A DNA stretch of 64,000 nucleotides from Bathymodiolus brooksi (Eukaryota > Mollusca > Bivalvia > Mytilida > Modiolidae): assembly GCA_963680875.1 (NCBI GenBank), contig OY804577.1, positions 149,562,196-149,626,195 on the forward strand, in the 5' to 3' direction. This document shows positions 28,231 through 38,544 of this stretch, piece after piece. A program made the translations under genes and the position numbers. Below the pieces are notes generated by a model. That model worked only from the letters and a program-made list of their open reading frames with translations, was not told the origin of the DNA and made no database searches. Position 1 is the stretch's first letter. Every line of letters starts with the position of its first letter.

Positions 28231-28882
28231 TTAACTATGTAATATAGGTTCTCTATGTGTATAGATAGTTGTATATCCACGACCACGACGCCCCACCCCA
28301 TTGACTATGTAATATAGGTTCTCTATGTGTATAGATAGTTGTATATCCACGACCACGACGCTCCACCCCATTGACTATGTAATATAGGTTCTCTATGTGT
28401 ATAGATAGTTGTATATCCACGACCACGACGCTCCACCCCATTGACTATGTAATATAGGTTCTCTATGTGTATAGATAGTTGTATATCCACGACCACGACG
28501 CCCCACCCCATTGACTATGTAATATAGGTTCTCTATGTGTATAGATAGTTGTATATCCACGACCACGACGCTCCACCCCATTGACTATGTAATATAGGTT
28601 ATCTATGTGTATAGATAGTTGTATATCCACGACCACGACGCTCCACCCCATTGACTATGTAATATAGGTTCTCTATGTGTATAGATAGTTGTATATCCAC
28701 GACCACGACGCTCCACCCCATTGACTATGTAATATAGGTTCTCTATGTGTATAGATAGCTGTATATCCACGACCACGACGCTCCACCCCATTGACTATGT
28801 AATATAGGTTCTCTATGTGTATAGATAGTTGTATATCCACGACCACGACGCCCCACCCCATTGACTATGTAATATAGGTTCT

Positions 28883-29862
28883 CTATGTGTATAGATAGTT
28901 GTATATCCACGACCACGACGCTCCACCCCATTGACTATGTAATATAGGTTCTCTATGTGTATAGATAGTTGTATATCCACGACCACGACGCTCCACCCCA
29001 TTGACTATGTAATATAGGTTCTCTATGTGTATAGATAGTTGTATATCCACGACCACGACGCTCCACCCCATTGACTATGTAATATAGGTTCTCTATGTGT
29101 ATAGATAGTTGTATATCCACGACCACGACGCCCCACCCCATTGACTATGTAATATAGGTTCTCTATGTGCATAGATAGTTGTATATCCACGACCACGACG
29201 CTCCACCCCATTGACTATGTAATATAGGTTCTCTATGTGTATAGATAGTTGTATATCCACGACCACGACGCTCCACCCCATTGACTATGTAATATAGGTT
29301 CTCTATGTGTATAGATAGTTGTATATCCACGACCACGACGCTCCACCCCATTGACTATGTAATATAGGTTCTCTATGTGTATAGATAGTTGTATATCCAC
29401 GACCACGACGCCCCACCCCATTGACTATGTAATATAGGTTCTCTATGTGTATAGATAGTTGTATATCCACGACCACGACGCTCCACCCCATTGACTATGT
29501 AATATAGGTTCTCTATGTGTATAGATAGTTGTATATCCACGACCACGACGCTCCACCCCATTGACTATGTAATATAGGTTCTCTATGTGTATAGATAGTT
29601 GTATATCCACGACCACGACGCTCCACCCCATTGACTATGTAATATAGGTTCTCTATGTGTATAGATAGTTGTATATCCACGACCACGACGCCCCACCCCA
29701 TTGACTATGTAATATAGGTTCTCTATGTGCATAGATAGTTGTATATCCACGACCACGACGCTCCACCCCATTGACTATGTAATATAGGTTCTCTATGTGT
29801 ATAGATAGTTGTATATCCACGACCACGACGCTCCACCCCATTGACTATGTAATATAGGTTCT
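28883..29862. repeat. 560-bp (8-unit) recent duplication in the 70-bp satellite
   Basis: The rare TCTCTATGTGCATAGATAG variant occurs at 29161 and again at 29721, exactly 560 apart. The GCC/GCT pattern of the flanking units is the same in both copies. The right end of the array thus has a third, shorter higher-order period. Confidence 0.85.
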
Positions 29863-30648
29863 CTATGTGTATAGATAGTTGTATATCCACGACCACGACG
29901 CTCCACCCCATTGACTATGTAATATAGGTTCTCTATGTGTATAGATAGTTGTATATCCACGACCACGACGCCCCACCCCATTGACTATGTAATATAGGTT
30001 CTCTATGTGTATAGATAGTTGTATATCCACGACCACGACGCCCCACCCCATTGACTATGTAATATAGGTTCTCTATGTGTATAGATAGTTGTATATCCAC
30101 GACCACGACGCCCCACCCCATTGACTATGTAATATAGGTTCTCTATGTGTATAGATAGTTGTATATCCACGACCACGACGCTCCACCCCATTGACTATGT
30201 AATATAGGTTATCTATGTGTATAGATAGTTGTATATCCACGACCACGACGCTCCACCCCATTGACTTTGTAATATAGGTTCTCTATGTGTATAGATAGTT
30301 GTATATCCACGACCACGACGCCCCACCCCATTGACTATGTAATATAGGTTCTCTATGTGTATAGATAGTTGTATATCCACCACCACGACGCCCCACCCCA
30401 TTGACTATGTAATATAGGTTCTCTATGTGTATAGATAGTTGTATATCCACGACCACGACGCTCCACCCAATTGACTATGTAATATAGGTTCTCTATGTGT
30501 ATAGATAGTTGTATATCCACGACCACGACGCCCCACACCATTGACTATGTAATATAGGTTCTCTATGTGTATAGATAGTTGTATATCCACGACCACGACG
30601 CTCCACCCCATTGACTATGTAATATAGGTTCTCTATGTGTATAGATAT

Positions 30649-31234
30649 ATAATACTACTGAGACAGTACAACGTTTTTATTCTGCTGTGTAACAGATGTC
30701 TATTTAAATTAGAATCTCACTTTTAACTATATAATTATACAACATTCTATCATACAAAACAATGAAAACACAATCCTGGTTGTAGATGGAGATGGTTCAC
30801 GATAGATGTTCCACCCTCCTCACTGGATTTAGTACTGCGTTGACTACTATGTTACCTATTTTGTTCCAGTATTGTTATAAATACTGTTTAAGTAACAGCC
30901 GAAACCTTTGAACCGTAATGAAAGCGGGAGGTTTGGCGCCGTAAAATCTGATTCAACCCACCATTTCTTTGGAAATGCCTGTACCAAGTCACGGTCATTG
31001 CGGTTTTCCCAGTTTTCCGGCTGGTGACTGATTTTGTATGTTTATATACTTATGAGTTTTGACTTTCCCTTTGGAAGATTGTTCGGAGCTCAGTAATTTT
31101 GTTGTTACCCTTATTTACGTCTATAATGAATTTGTGACAAGTAAACGATAGTTAACCATCAATGTAAACATGAACATATACATAATGATTTAATCTGTAT
31201 CACACGTATGATGCTTGACATTAAGTAACATCAA
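30649..31234. other. Right flank of the satellite, AT-rich
   Basis: The array stops at a truncated unit ending AGATATATAATAC. The following DNA is not tandemly repeated. It contains the probable retroelement fragment listed separately and no reading frame of note. Confidence 0.5.
30880..31090 (+). mobile_element. Probable 3' tail of a dispersed retroelement of bivalve type
   Basis: The words GCGGGAGGTTTGGCGCC, TTCAACCCACCATTTCTTT and CCTGTACCAAGTCACGGTC occur in order. They are followed by ACTTATGAGTTTTGACTTTC. From memory this order occurs in the AT-rich tail of a very abundant dispersed element in mussels and other bivalves. I see no coding part, so its class cannot be told from this window. 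The family call is recollection, not a search. Confidence 0.5.
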
Positions 31235-31344
31235 TTATATATACACGTCAATAGTATTACTGATTGTATTACTTACATGTTGTCATTGTTATATATACAC
31301 GTCAATAGTATTACTGATTGTATTACTTACATGTTGTCATTGTT
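31235..31344. repeat. 54-bp direct duplication, 2 copies
   Basis: TATATACACGTCAATAGTAT through ACTTACATGTTGTCATTGTT is present twice in tandem. ACACGTCA falls at 31243 and 31297. The copies look identical, so the event is recent. Confidence 0.95.
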
Positions 31345-31489
31345 AGAGGCTATATCTTTTTTGTACATCTGGACTTGATGGGATTAAGGCGAATACACTG
31401 GTATATAGGTTAACAAAGCTGGTTTTGTTATTCAGTACAGCTAATAGTGAAAGTGTTTTTTGAAGAAAAGTCATCCTTTGTTGTGTCGT

Positions 31490-31900
31490 TGATATCGTAT
31501 AGCACACCGATTGTGACAAAATAATACACACATGACTAGTCAACTGCTCTCGCTACGTTATAATCATATAGCATACTGATAGTGGCACGAAATATACACA
31601 AGATATGCATCCACAGATGTTGCGTTAACGTCATAGTACACCGGTAGTGCTACAAAACATATAGAAAATCAGTCAGCCACTGTTGTTACACGAACGCCAT
31701 AGAGTTAGCTGTTGTTGGCAGAACGTGAGTACAAGAGGGTTCAGCCAATATTGCAACGTTCATATCATGTACTACACCGGTGATGCCACAAATTACATAC
31801 ATGATGAGTCATTCGTTGTACATTAACCCCATATAATACACTGGTGGAGGCACACATTAGATATATAGACAAAGAAAGATCAATCAGACGTTGTTGTTAC
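31490..31900. repeat. Decayed ~67-bp tandem repeat, about 6 copies
   Basis: A diverged motif recurs as TAGCACACCGATTGTGAC (31500), TAGCATACTGATAGTGGCAC (31569), TAGTACACCGGTAGTGCTAC (31634), TACTACACCGGTGATGCCAC (31770) and AATACACTGGTGGAGGCAC (about 31836). The spacings are 69, 65, 136 (two units, the middle one nearly unrecognisable) and about 65. Each motif is followed by an AAATA-ATACACA-like stretch and a GTCA-containing word, so whole units are homologous. This is an old array no longer being homogenised. Confidence 0.7.
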
Positions 31901-31930
31901 AACGATGGTGACACAACATTTATACTAGGT

Positions 31931-32333
31931 CATGATATTATTTTATTATAGTACAACTAACTATGACATGTACTTTTATGTCTGATCAATCTATAAAGTA
32001 GCCATCTTTAGCTAATGAAGTGTTACAGAACAAATAATGAATGTAAATTGTACACATGTCGTTGTAGGCTAACGTTGTTTTGAAGTCAATATCCTAAATA
32101 TAGCCACCTAACGCCTTAGTATCATAAGAAACGTTTACTAAAGGGATAATCAGAAGCCGTTACTGGAAGGACAGTCAAAGTCGTAATTAGAAGGGCAGAC
32201 AATGCAATGACCAAAAGAAAAAAGACTACACAGAAAAATCAAGATTGAGCAACGCGAGCCCCAATTAAAGGGGGTGGTCTCCTGTGGTCTAGGAGGGTAC
32301 ACAGTTGCTGCTCCACTAACGCTTCTTCAATTC
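31931..32333. other. Spacer, no gene seen
   Basis: Unique AT-rich sequence between the decayed ~67-bp array and the minus-strand SINE. No repeat, RNA gene or open frame of note. Confidence 0.5.
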
Positions 32334-32374
32334 GAGTGAGTGAGTGAGTGAGTGAGTGAGTGAGTGAGTGAGTG
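32334..32374. repeat. (GTGA)n microsatellite, about 10 copies
   Basis: Uninterrupted GAGT/GTGA repeats form the 3' tail of the minus-strand SINE. The SINE at 38186 ends in a short ACTCACTC version of the same tail, so the microsatellite probably grew from the element's own end. Confidence 0.95.
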
Positions 32375-32656
32375 TTGTTTAGCGCCACTACATAATTTTT
32401 CAGCTATATCATGGCGAGAACAAGTTAATTCAATGAGATGATGATGAGGTCCGCTTTGTTATAGACCAACACGCTTAGTTGGATTTGCATAGTGCTAGCT
32501 CAATGAAACAACAGTCCGCGTGTAGACATGTCGCTCCACTCGGACACATTATTCTGATTCCGAGTCAACCAGTCTTTGTTCTTTCCCCTTAATGCTGCGT
32601 ACTTAGCGGAGACGCAACAAATACCAAGTTTGGCCCGACCGGGGCTTCGAAAGCAA
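32334..32656 (-). mobile_element. 5'-truncated tRNA-derived SINE with a (TCAC)n tail
   Basis: Read on the minus strand, this copy begins at the B-box (TTCGAAGCCCCGG), continues GTCGGGCCAAACTTGG, and passes through GACTGGTTGACTCGGAATCA and GAGCTAGCACTATGCAAATC. It then reads TTGGTCTATAACAAAGCGG and CTCGCCATGATATAGCTG. It ends GCGCTAAACAACACTCACTC. The order and spacing match the full-length copy at 38186-38536. The tRNA-like part before the B-box is missing. The tail is a 4-base microsatellite of about ten repeats (32334-32374). A 65-codon minus-strand frame lies within the SINE and is not a gene. Confidence 0.88.
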
Positions 32657-33052
32657 ATGACTTTACTGCAAAATATCAAAAAACAGGTATATTTCATTAA
32701 TTATTGTAAGTTTCCATAGTGTAAATGTGTAACCTACTTGTCAGTTACCGATTTCATCAGACACATGTTCAGATTGGAAGGAAAGGACATATTTACTTTT
32801 ATTAAAGTTAGATATTAACTATAACATTTAAGTCATAAACAAGACATTGCAAATATTTTATCAAATATTGCAGCATAGTTAATATTGCATATGGTTTATT
32901 TAAACAAGCCAGGACTGGGTGTTTGAGTGGTTCATGTTATTGACTTCTGAATACAATCCTGGGAACCATGACGTGGGTCTACGACCCGATGTCATCCTTA
33001 CACTTTTAACATCATGTAAACCTGAAACTTTACCGCACAAATGTAATTTGCT
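32657..33052. other. Spacer with a possible tRNA-like (SINE head) stretch at about 32906-32985
   Basis: The bases after 32906 read GACTGGGTGTTTGAGTGGTT, which resembles a Ser/Leu-type tRNA D-arm and A-box. GTGGGTCTACGACCCG at about 32972-32987 resembles a T-arm and B-box. No clean acceptor stem or anticodon arm can be drawn by eye, so it is at best a decayed tRNA-derived element. The rest of the stretch is AT-rich with no feature seen. Confidence 0.3.
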
Positions 33053-33256
33053 GAGATGAACTCTCGAGTAAGAACTAACCTCTGATGAACTCTCGAGTAA
33101 GAACTAACCTCTGATGAATTCTCGAGTAAGAACTAACCTCTGATGAACTCTCGAGTAAGAACTAACCTCTGATGAACTCTCGAGTAAGAACTAACCTCTG
33201 ATGAACTCTCGAGTAAGAACTAACCTCTGATGAACTCTCGAGTAAGAACTAACCTC
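33053..33256. repeat. 29-bp minisatellite, 7 copies
   Basis: The unit is GATGAACTCTCGAGTAAGAA plus CTAACCTCT. Seven copies are almost identical, with one AACTCTC to AATTCTC change near 33119. Each holds the CTCGAG palindrome. Confidence 0.95.
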
Positions 33257-33736
33257 ATCACAAGTTGTTTGTGAAAGTTTGTCATTTCTCCGTTGATTAT
33301 TTAAGATGCCATTTTATTAATCGTTGAACTCTTGTACATTCGTCTTCTGTCTGCACAAATATGATCAAATATAATGTCTGCCAGTCATTATAAATATTTG
33401 GACAGTAGTGATCTAACATTTGCCATTACCACTGGTTTATCTCTTTAATTGCCTTCAATAGAATAGCAGACGCTTTAAGCAATTTAATACCGACTACCAC
33501 AGAGAGGAAAAACTATCTGTTCTACTGGGAAAACATAATTTAAACATCGATTCCTTCTGAACACTTTAACAATGCTGATCTAATTTTGATACTGCCGATG
33601 TTCTCCCTCATGATTTTCTTCTTTCCATAAACTTAACTCGGAGTCCTTGCACTGGATTTGTTTCTGTCAAAACAATGTTAACATGATTATGCATTGTCTA
33701 AAGATCACAAGATAGTGACAGAGCGCATTTTAAGCA
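33257..33736. other. Spacer, no gene seen
   Basis: Unique AT-rich DNA. I found no repeat, RNA gene or convincing frame. Confidence 0.5.
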
Positions 33737-33852
33737 ATGTTCACAAATCATATCTAACATAATAAAACATTATCTTCAGAGTTATCGTTCTTCATGTTCA
33801 CAAATCATATCTAACATAATAAAACATTATCTTCAGAGTTATCGTTCTTCAT
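33737..33852. repeat. 57-bp direct duplication, 2 copies
   Basis: ATGTTCACAAATCATATCTA through GAGTTATCGTTCTTC occurs at 33737 and at 33794 with no visible difference. It is a recent tandem duplication next to a larger array. Confidence 0.95.
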
Positions 33853-33898
33853 GGAAAGTACAAATGATTGATACTATATTAATATAAATCCTGTAGTT

Positions 33899-35907
33899 TA
33901 CAATTACCGTCCTAAGTACAATTGACATCATTATTACAATTACCGTCCTAACTGTAAAGAACAATTGATACCATTATTACAATTACCGTCCTAACTGTAA
34001 AGTACAACTGACACCATTATTACAGCTACCGTCCTAACTGTAAAGTACAATTGACATCACTATTACAGCTACCGTCCTAACTGTAAAGTACATTTGACAC
34101 CATTATTACAGCTATCGTCCTAACTGTAAAGTACAATTGACATCATTATTACAATTACCGTCCTAACTGTAAAGTACAATTGACACCATTATTACAGCTA
34201 CCGTCCTAACTGTAAAGTACAATTGACACCATTATTACAGCTACCGTCCTAAATGTAAAGCACAATTGACACCATTATTACAGCTACCGGCCTAACTGTA
34301 AAGTACAATTGACATCATTATTACAGCTACCGTCCTAACTGTAAAGCACAATTGACACCATTATTACAGCTATCGTCCTAACTGTAAAGTACAATTGACA
34401 TCATTAATACAACTACCGTCCTAACTGTAAAGTACAATGGACATCATTATTACAGCTACCGTCCTAACTGAAAAGTAAAACTGACATCATTATTACAGCT
34501 ATCGTCCTAACTGTAAAGTACAATTGATATCATTATTACAGCTATCGTCCTAACTGTAAAGTACAATTGACATCATTATTACAACTACCGTCCTAACTGT
34601 AAAGTACAACTGACACCATTATTACAGCTATCGTCCTAACTGTAAAGTACAATGGACATCATTATTACAGCTACCGTCCTAACTGTAAAGTATAATTGAC
34701 ATCATTATTATAGTTATCGTCCTAACTGTAAAGTACAACTGACACCATTATTACAGCTATCGTCCTAACTGTAAAGTACAATTGACACCATTATTACAGC
34801 TATCGTCCTAACTGTAAAATACAATTGACATCATTATTACAGCTACCGTCCTAACTGTAAAGTATAATTGACATCATTATTATAGTTATCGTTCTAACTG
34901 TAAAGTACAACTGACACCATTATTCCAGCTATCGTCCTAACTGTAAAGTACAACTGACACCATTATTACAGCTATCGTCCTAACTGTAAAGTACAATTGA
35001 CATCATTATTACAGCTATCGTCCTAACTGTAAAGTACAACTGACATCATTATTACAGCTACCGTCCTAACTGTAAAGTACAATTGACATCATTATTGCAA
35101 TTACCATCCTTAACTGTAAAGTACAATTGACAACATTATTACAATTACCGTCCTAACCGCAAAGTACAATTGACACCATTATTACAGTTATCGTCCTAAC
35201 TGTAAAGTACAACTGACACCATTATTACAGTTATCGTCCTAACTGTAAAGTACAAATGACACCATTATTACAGTTATCGTCCTAACTGTAAAGTACAAAT
35301 GACACCATTATTACAGCTATCGTCCTAACTGTAAAGTACAATTGACAACATTATTACAGCTACCGTCCTAACTGTAAAGAACAACTGACACCATTATTAC
35401 AGCTATCGTCCTAACTGTAAAGTGCAATTGACATCATTATTACAGCTACCGTCCTAACTGTAAAGCACAATTGACACCATTATTACAGCTACCGTCCTAA
35501 CTGTAAAGCACAATTGACACCATTATTACAGCTACCGTCCTAACTGTAAAGTACAACTGACACCATTATTACAGCTATCGTCCTAACTGTAAAGTACAAT
35601 TGACACCATTATTACAGTTATCGTCCTAACTGTAAAGTACAACTGACACCATTATTACAGCTACCATCCTAACTGTAAATTACAATTGACATCATTATTG
35701 CAATTACCGTCCTAATTGTAAAATACAATTGACACCATTATTACAATTACCGTCCTAACTCTGAAGTACAACTGACATCACTATTATAGTTACCGTCCTA
35801 ACTGTGAAGTACAACTGACATCACTATTATAGTTACCGTCCAAGCTGTAAAGTACAACTGACACCATTATTACAGTTACCGTCCTAACTGTAAAGTACAA
35901 CTGACAT
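33899..35907. repeat. 43-bp minisatellite, about 47 copies
   Basis: The unit reads ACAGCTACCGTCCTAACTGT, AAAGTACAATTGACACCATT, ATT. The register is held with only occasional single-base indels (for example an extra T near 35110). The first copy lacks part of the middle. Frequent variants are GCTACC/GCTATC/GTTATC/ATTACC, AATTG/AACTG, and CACC/CATC. Copies toward both edges are more diverged than the centre, as expected of an array homogenised by unequal exchange. The array ends at ACAACTGACATATGG. Confidence 0.95.
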
Positions 35908-36007
35908 ATGGGGATTTGGCAGTCGCCAAATAATACGCCATTTGCCACCTTCAAATCCCAAAATAAAAAAACATTGCTAGAATATCGTGGTTGGGTTGAC
36001 ATATTTC

Positions 36008-36303
36008 ATTGTGTGGTTCATTGATCATCTACATTCTAGTATGCCATGTGTGGATCACTGCTTGTTCGGATTTCTGCTACAACAATGTGGATTGATCATA
36101 ACTTGATCTACCTTATAGTATGCCGTGTGTGGATCACTGCTTGTTCTGATTTCTGCTACAACATTGTGGATTGATCATAGCTTGATCTACTTTCTGGTAT
36201 TCAGTGTGTGGATCATTGTTCTGATTTCTACTACAACATTGTGGATTGATGAGGACTTGTTCTATCTTCTGGTATACCGTGTGTGGATCATTGTTCTGGT
36301 TCA
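36008..36303. repeat. 75-79-bp minisatellite, about 3.5 copies
   Basis: Units start at 36038, 36117, 36196 and 36271, with a partial decayed copy from 36008. Shared words are CCGTGTGTGGATCA, CTACAACATTGTGGATTGAT and CTTGATCTAC. The last unit is shorter. An 82-codon plus-strand frame over these copies is strongly hydrophobic only because of the repeated words, so I do not call it a gene. Confidence 0.9.
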
Positions 36304-36833
36304 TATTGGTATGTTATTCTTCTCTATTTCAAACATAATCCACATACAATGGAGTCAAAGACCGCTTTCTTAGGATACTGTTTATACAGGGTAAACCAAT
36401 CGTGACAAATTAATAACATTTTGAATGTTCAAATCAAGTTTAAATATTATTAGATTTTCTTTACAAAAGACATCTGTTAGACATAAATACATTGGCAATA
36501 TACTTTTTCAAATGAATCATATGTTTATATATTAAATATTTTTTAAAAAGCAATAATACTATACAAAATCATTTTCAGTTTACAGTTGATGTGTTATTGT
36601 AGCGTGATCTGTCACTTAAGTAAACAATACTAATGACAAACAAACACAAATATTGACGAAAGTTGTATAACATTAAATCTATAATACCACATATAACTAT
36701 ATATAAAATAACTTACAAAACAGAAAATGTCATGCTTTAACCGCTAACAATCAACACCCATACATATTTAAGATAATTGGAGTAATTCCTAGAGGACTAC
36801 ATGTAACTATATATAGTTTATATAAGGAACGTC
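36304..36833. other. AT-rich spacer, no gene seen
   Basis: Unique AT-rich sequence with several TATATA runs near 36690-36825. Nothing recognisable. Confidence 0.5.
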
Positions 36834-36895
36834 GTGGTCTTACGTTGTGTTCAATGATGTAAGGTGGTCTTTCGTTGTGTTCAATGATGTAAGGT
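36834..36895. repeat. 30-bp direct duplication, 2 copies
   Basis: GTGGTCTTACGTTGTGTTCA with ATGATGTAAG at 36834 is followed by the same 30 bases, one base changed, at 36864. Confidence 0.9.
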
Positions 36896-36970
36896 GAAAG
36901 GTTTGTTTGGTTTGTTGATATTAGTGGAATTGTTGATCTGTTTAAACTTCCTTTTCACAATATTACATGA

Positions 36971-37989
36971 TGTTTTTGTAATGCCACAGTAATATATTTT
37001 TGTAATGCCACAGTAATATATTTTTGTAATGCCACAGTAATATGTTTTTGTAATGCCACAGTAATATGTTTTTGTAATGCCACAGTAATATATTTTTGTA
37101 ATGCCACAGTAATATGTTTTTGTAATGCCACAGTAATATATTTTTGTAATGCCACAGTAATATATTTTTGCAATGCCACAGTAATATGTTTTTGTAATGC
37201 CACAGTAATATGTTTTTGTAATGCCACAGTAATATATTTTTGTAATGCCACAGTAATATGTTTTTGTAATGCCACAGTAATATATTTTTGTAATGCCACA
37301 GTAATATATTTTTGCAATGCCACAGTAATATGTTTTTGTAATGCCACAGTAATATGTTTTTGTAATGCCACAGTAATATGTTTTTGTAATGCCACAGTAA
37401 TATGTTTTTGTAATGCCACAGTAATATGTTTTTGTAATCCCACAGTAATATATTTTTGTAATCCCACAGTAATATGTTTTTGTAATGCCACAGTAATATA
37501 TTTGTGTAATGCCACGGTAATATGTTTTTGTAATGTCACAGTAATATGTTTTTGTAATGCCACAGTAATATATTTTTGTAATGCCACAGTAATATGTTTT
37601 TGTAATGCCACGGTAATATGTTTTTGCAATGCCACAGTAATATGTTTTTGTAATGCCACAGTAATATATTTTTGTAATGCCACAGTAATATGTTTTTGTA
37701 ATGCCACAGTAATATGTTTTTGTAATGCCACAGTAATATGTTTTTGTAATGCCACAGTAATATGTTTTTGTAATGCCACAGTAATATGTTTTTGTAATGC
37801 CACAGTAATATGTTTTTGTAATGCCACAGTAATATGTTTTTGTAATGCCACAGTAATATTTTTTGTAATGCCACAGTAATATGTTTTTGTAATTCCACAA
37901 TAATATGTTTTTGTAATGCCACAGTAGTATGTTTTTGTAATGCCACAGTAATATGTTTTTGTTTGTAATGCCACAGTAATATGTTTTTG
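36971..37989. repeat. 24-bp minisatellite, about 42 copies
   Basis: The unit is GTTTTTGTAATGCCACAGTA plus ATAT. Variants are mainly TATG/TATA at one position and occasional GCAATGCC or GTAATCCC. Near 37960 a 4-base duplication (TTTG) breaks the register, and a one-base shift lies near 37861. Because 24 is a multiple of 3 and the unit has no stop in several frames, reading frames of more than 300 codons run through it on the minus strand in two overlapping frames. These encode only octapeptide tandem repeats and are not credible genes. The GCCACAGTAATAT core is shared with the array at 40395-42730. Confidence 0.97.
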
Positions 37990-38185
37990 GTCCAACATGC
38001 CATAATTATCTGGTGACTGTCCTTAATTCTATTCTAATATGTTTATAGTTCATAATTTCAGTTATCTGATAGATGTTTTAATATGTAAAATGTTTGATGT
38101 TCGTAGCGCCACAGTTATCTTTAGCTATTCATAATGTCACACTATTATGTGTTGTACATCACGCCACATTTATCGAATAGCTGTT
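37990..38185. repeat. Decayed units of the GCCACAG repeat family
   Basis: Between the 24-bp array and the SINE the sequence carries spaced, diverged versions of the same unit. These are ATGCCATAATTATCTGGT, TAATTTCAGTTATCTGATAG, GCGCCACAGTTATCTTTAGC, AATGTCACACTATTATGTG and CACGCCACATTTATCGAATAG. Spacing is irregular. They look like relics of an older array from which the flanking arrays descend. Confidence 0.6.
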
Positions 38186-38536
38186 AACCGCATCGGTGGA
38201 GTAATGGTTAGCGTGCTCGCCACGAGTGCGGTAGATCGTGGGTTCGAGCCTCGGTTGGGTCAAAGCCAAAGACTATAACATTGGTATGTGTTGCTTGTTC
38301 GCTAAGCACGTAGAATTATAGGAGAAAGACTGGTTGACTCAGAATCAGGATAATGTGTCTGTGTAGAGTGACATGTCTACCTGTGGACTGTTGTTTCAGT
38401 GACCTCGCACTATAAAAATCCTACTCAGCGTGTTGGTCTAGAACAAAGCGGACCTCATCATCATCTCATTAAAAACTAATTTGTTCTCGCCATAATATAG
38501 CTGAAAAATTGCAGAATTGGCATTAAACTGACTCAC
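38186..38536 (+). mobile_element. Full-length tRNA-derived SINE with target-site duplication
   Basis: The element is about 351 bases. It has a tRNA-like head with A- and B-boxes, then a central domain (GACTGGTTGACTCAGAATCA, GTGTAGAGTGACATGTCTAC). Next comes AGTGACCTCGCACTATAAAA and a 3' region (GGTCTAGAACAAAGCGGACC, CTCGCCATAATATAGCTG) ending ATTAAACTGACTCACTC. A 13-base direct repeat with one mismatch flanks it: TCGAATAGCTGTT at 38173-38185 and TCGAATAGTTGTT at 38537-38549. The host site lies in decayed GCCACAG-family repeats, and the sequence rejoins as a repeat unit if the SINE is removed. I think the central domain belongs to one of the conserved-domain SINE superfamilies of molluscs (MetaSINE-type), but that is from memory. 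It moves, if at all, using LINE enzymes in trans. Confidence 0.92.
38187..38261 (+). promoter_or_regulatory. Internal RNA polymerase III promoter (tRNA-like head of the SINE)
   Basis: TGGAGTAATGG at 38197-38207 fits an A-box and GGTTCGAGCC at 38241-38250 fits a B-box (GGTTCGANNC). The spacing is normal for a tRNA-type promoter. It is the promoter of a SINE, not a working tRNA gene: the acceptor-stem halves do not pair convincingly and no CCA-adjacent stem is seen. Confidence 0.8.
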
Positions 38537-38544
38537 TCGAATAG

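Larger units (their letters stand above)
6066..30648. repeat. 70-bp satellite, about 351 tandem copies in one uninterrupted array
   Basis: The unit begins AGATAGTTGTATATCCACGA, has a C-rich core CCACGACGCCCCACCCCATT, and ends TTCTCTATGTGTAT. From the first unit (6071) to the last (30643) is 24,572 bases, or 351 units plus 2. I find eight indels that account for this. They are -1 near 14051, +1 near 14106, -1 near 15060, -1 near 15203, +5 near 15797, +1 near 18918, -1 near 21289 and -1 near 21783. No other sequence interrupts the array. The consensus is 43% GC (A19 C18 G12 T21), clearly higher than the flanks. Most variation sits in the three-CpG core (GCC/GCT/GTT/ACC) and in ATGTAATA versus ATATAATA. 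The many 62-residue minus-strand frames are not genes: the unit leaves a remainder of 1 over 3 and the same frame restarts every 70 bases. Confidence 0.98.

Noticed and set aside
6037..30611. About three hundred minus-strand frames of 62-108 codons (MGWGVVVVDIQLS-type)
   Set aside because: They are one 70-base unit read in shifting frames; each starts 70 bases after the last and overlaps its neighbours. No splice structure, start context or independent conservation supports coding.
6066..30648. Possible CRISPR-like array
   Set aside because: The whole 70-base unit is repeated, with no variable spacers, and the setting is an animal genome.
32500..32697. 65-codon minus-strand frame
   Set aside because: It falls almost wholly in the SINE body and has no independent support.
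36125..36373. 82-codon hydrophobic frame
   Set aside because: It lies mostly in a 75-79-base tandem repeat and is explained by it.
38187..38261. Functional tRNA gene
   Set aside because: A- and B-boxes are present, but the stretch continues into a SINE body and lacks a convincing acceptor stem.
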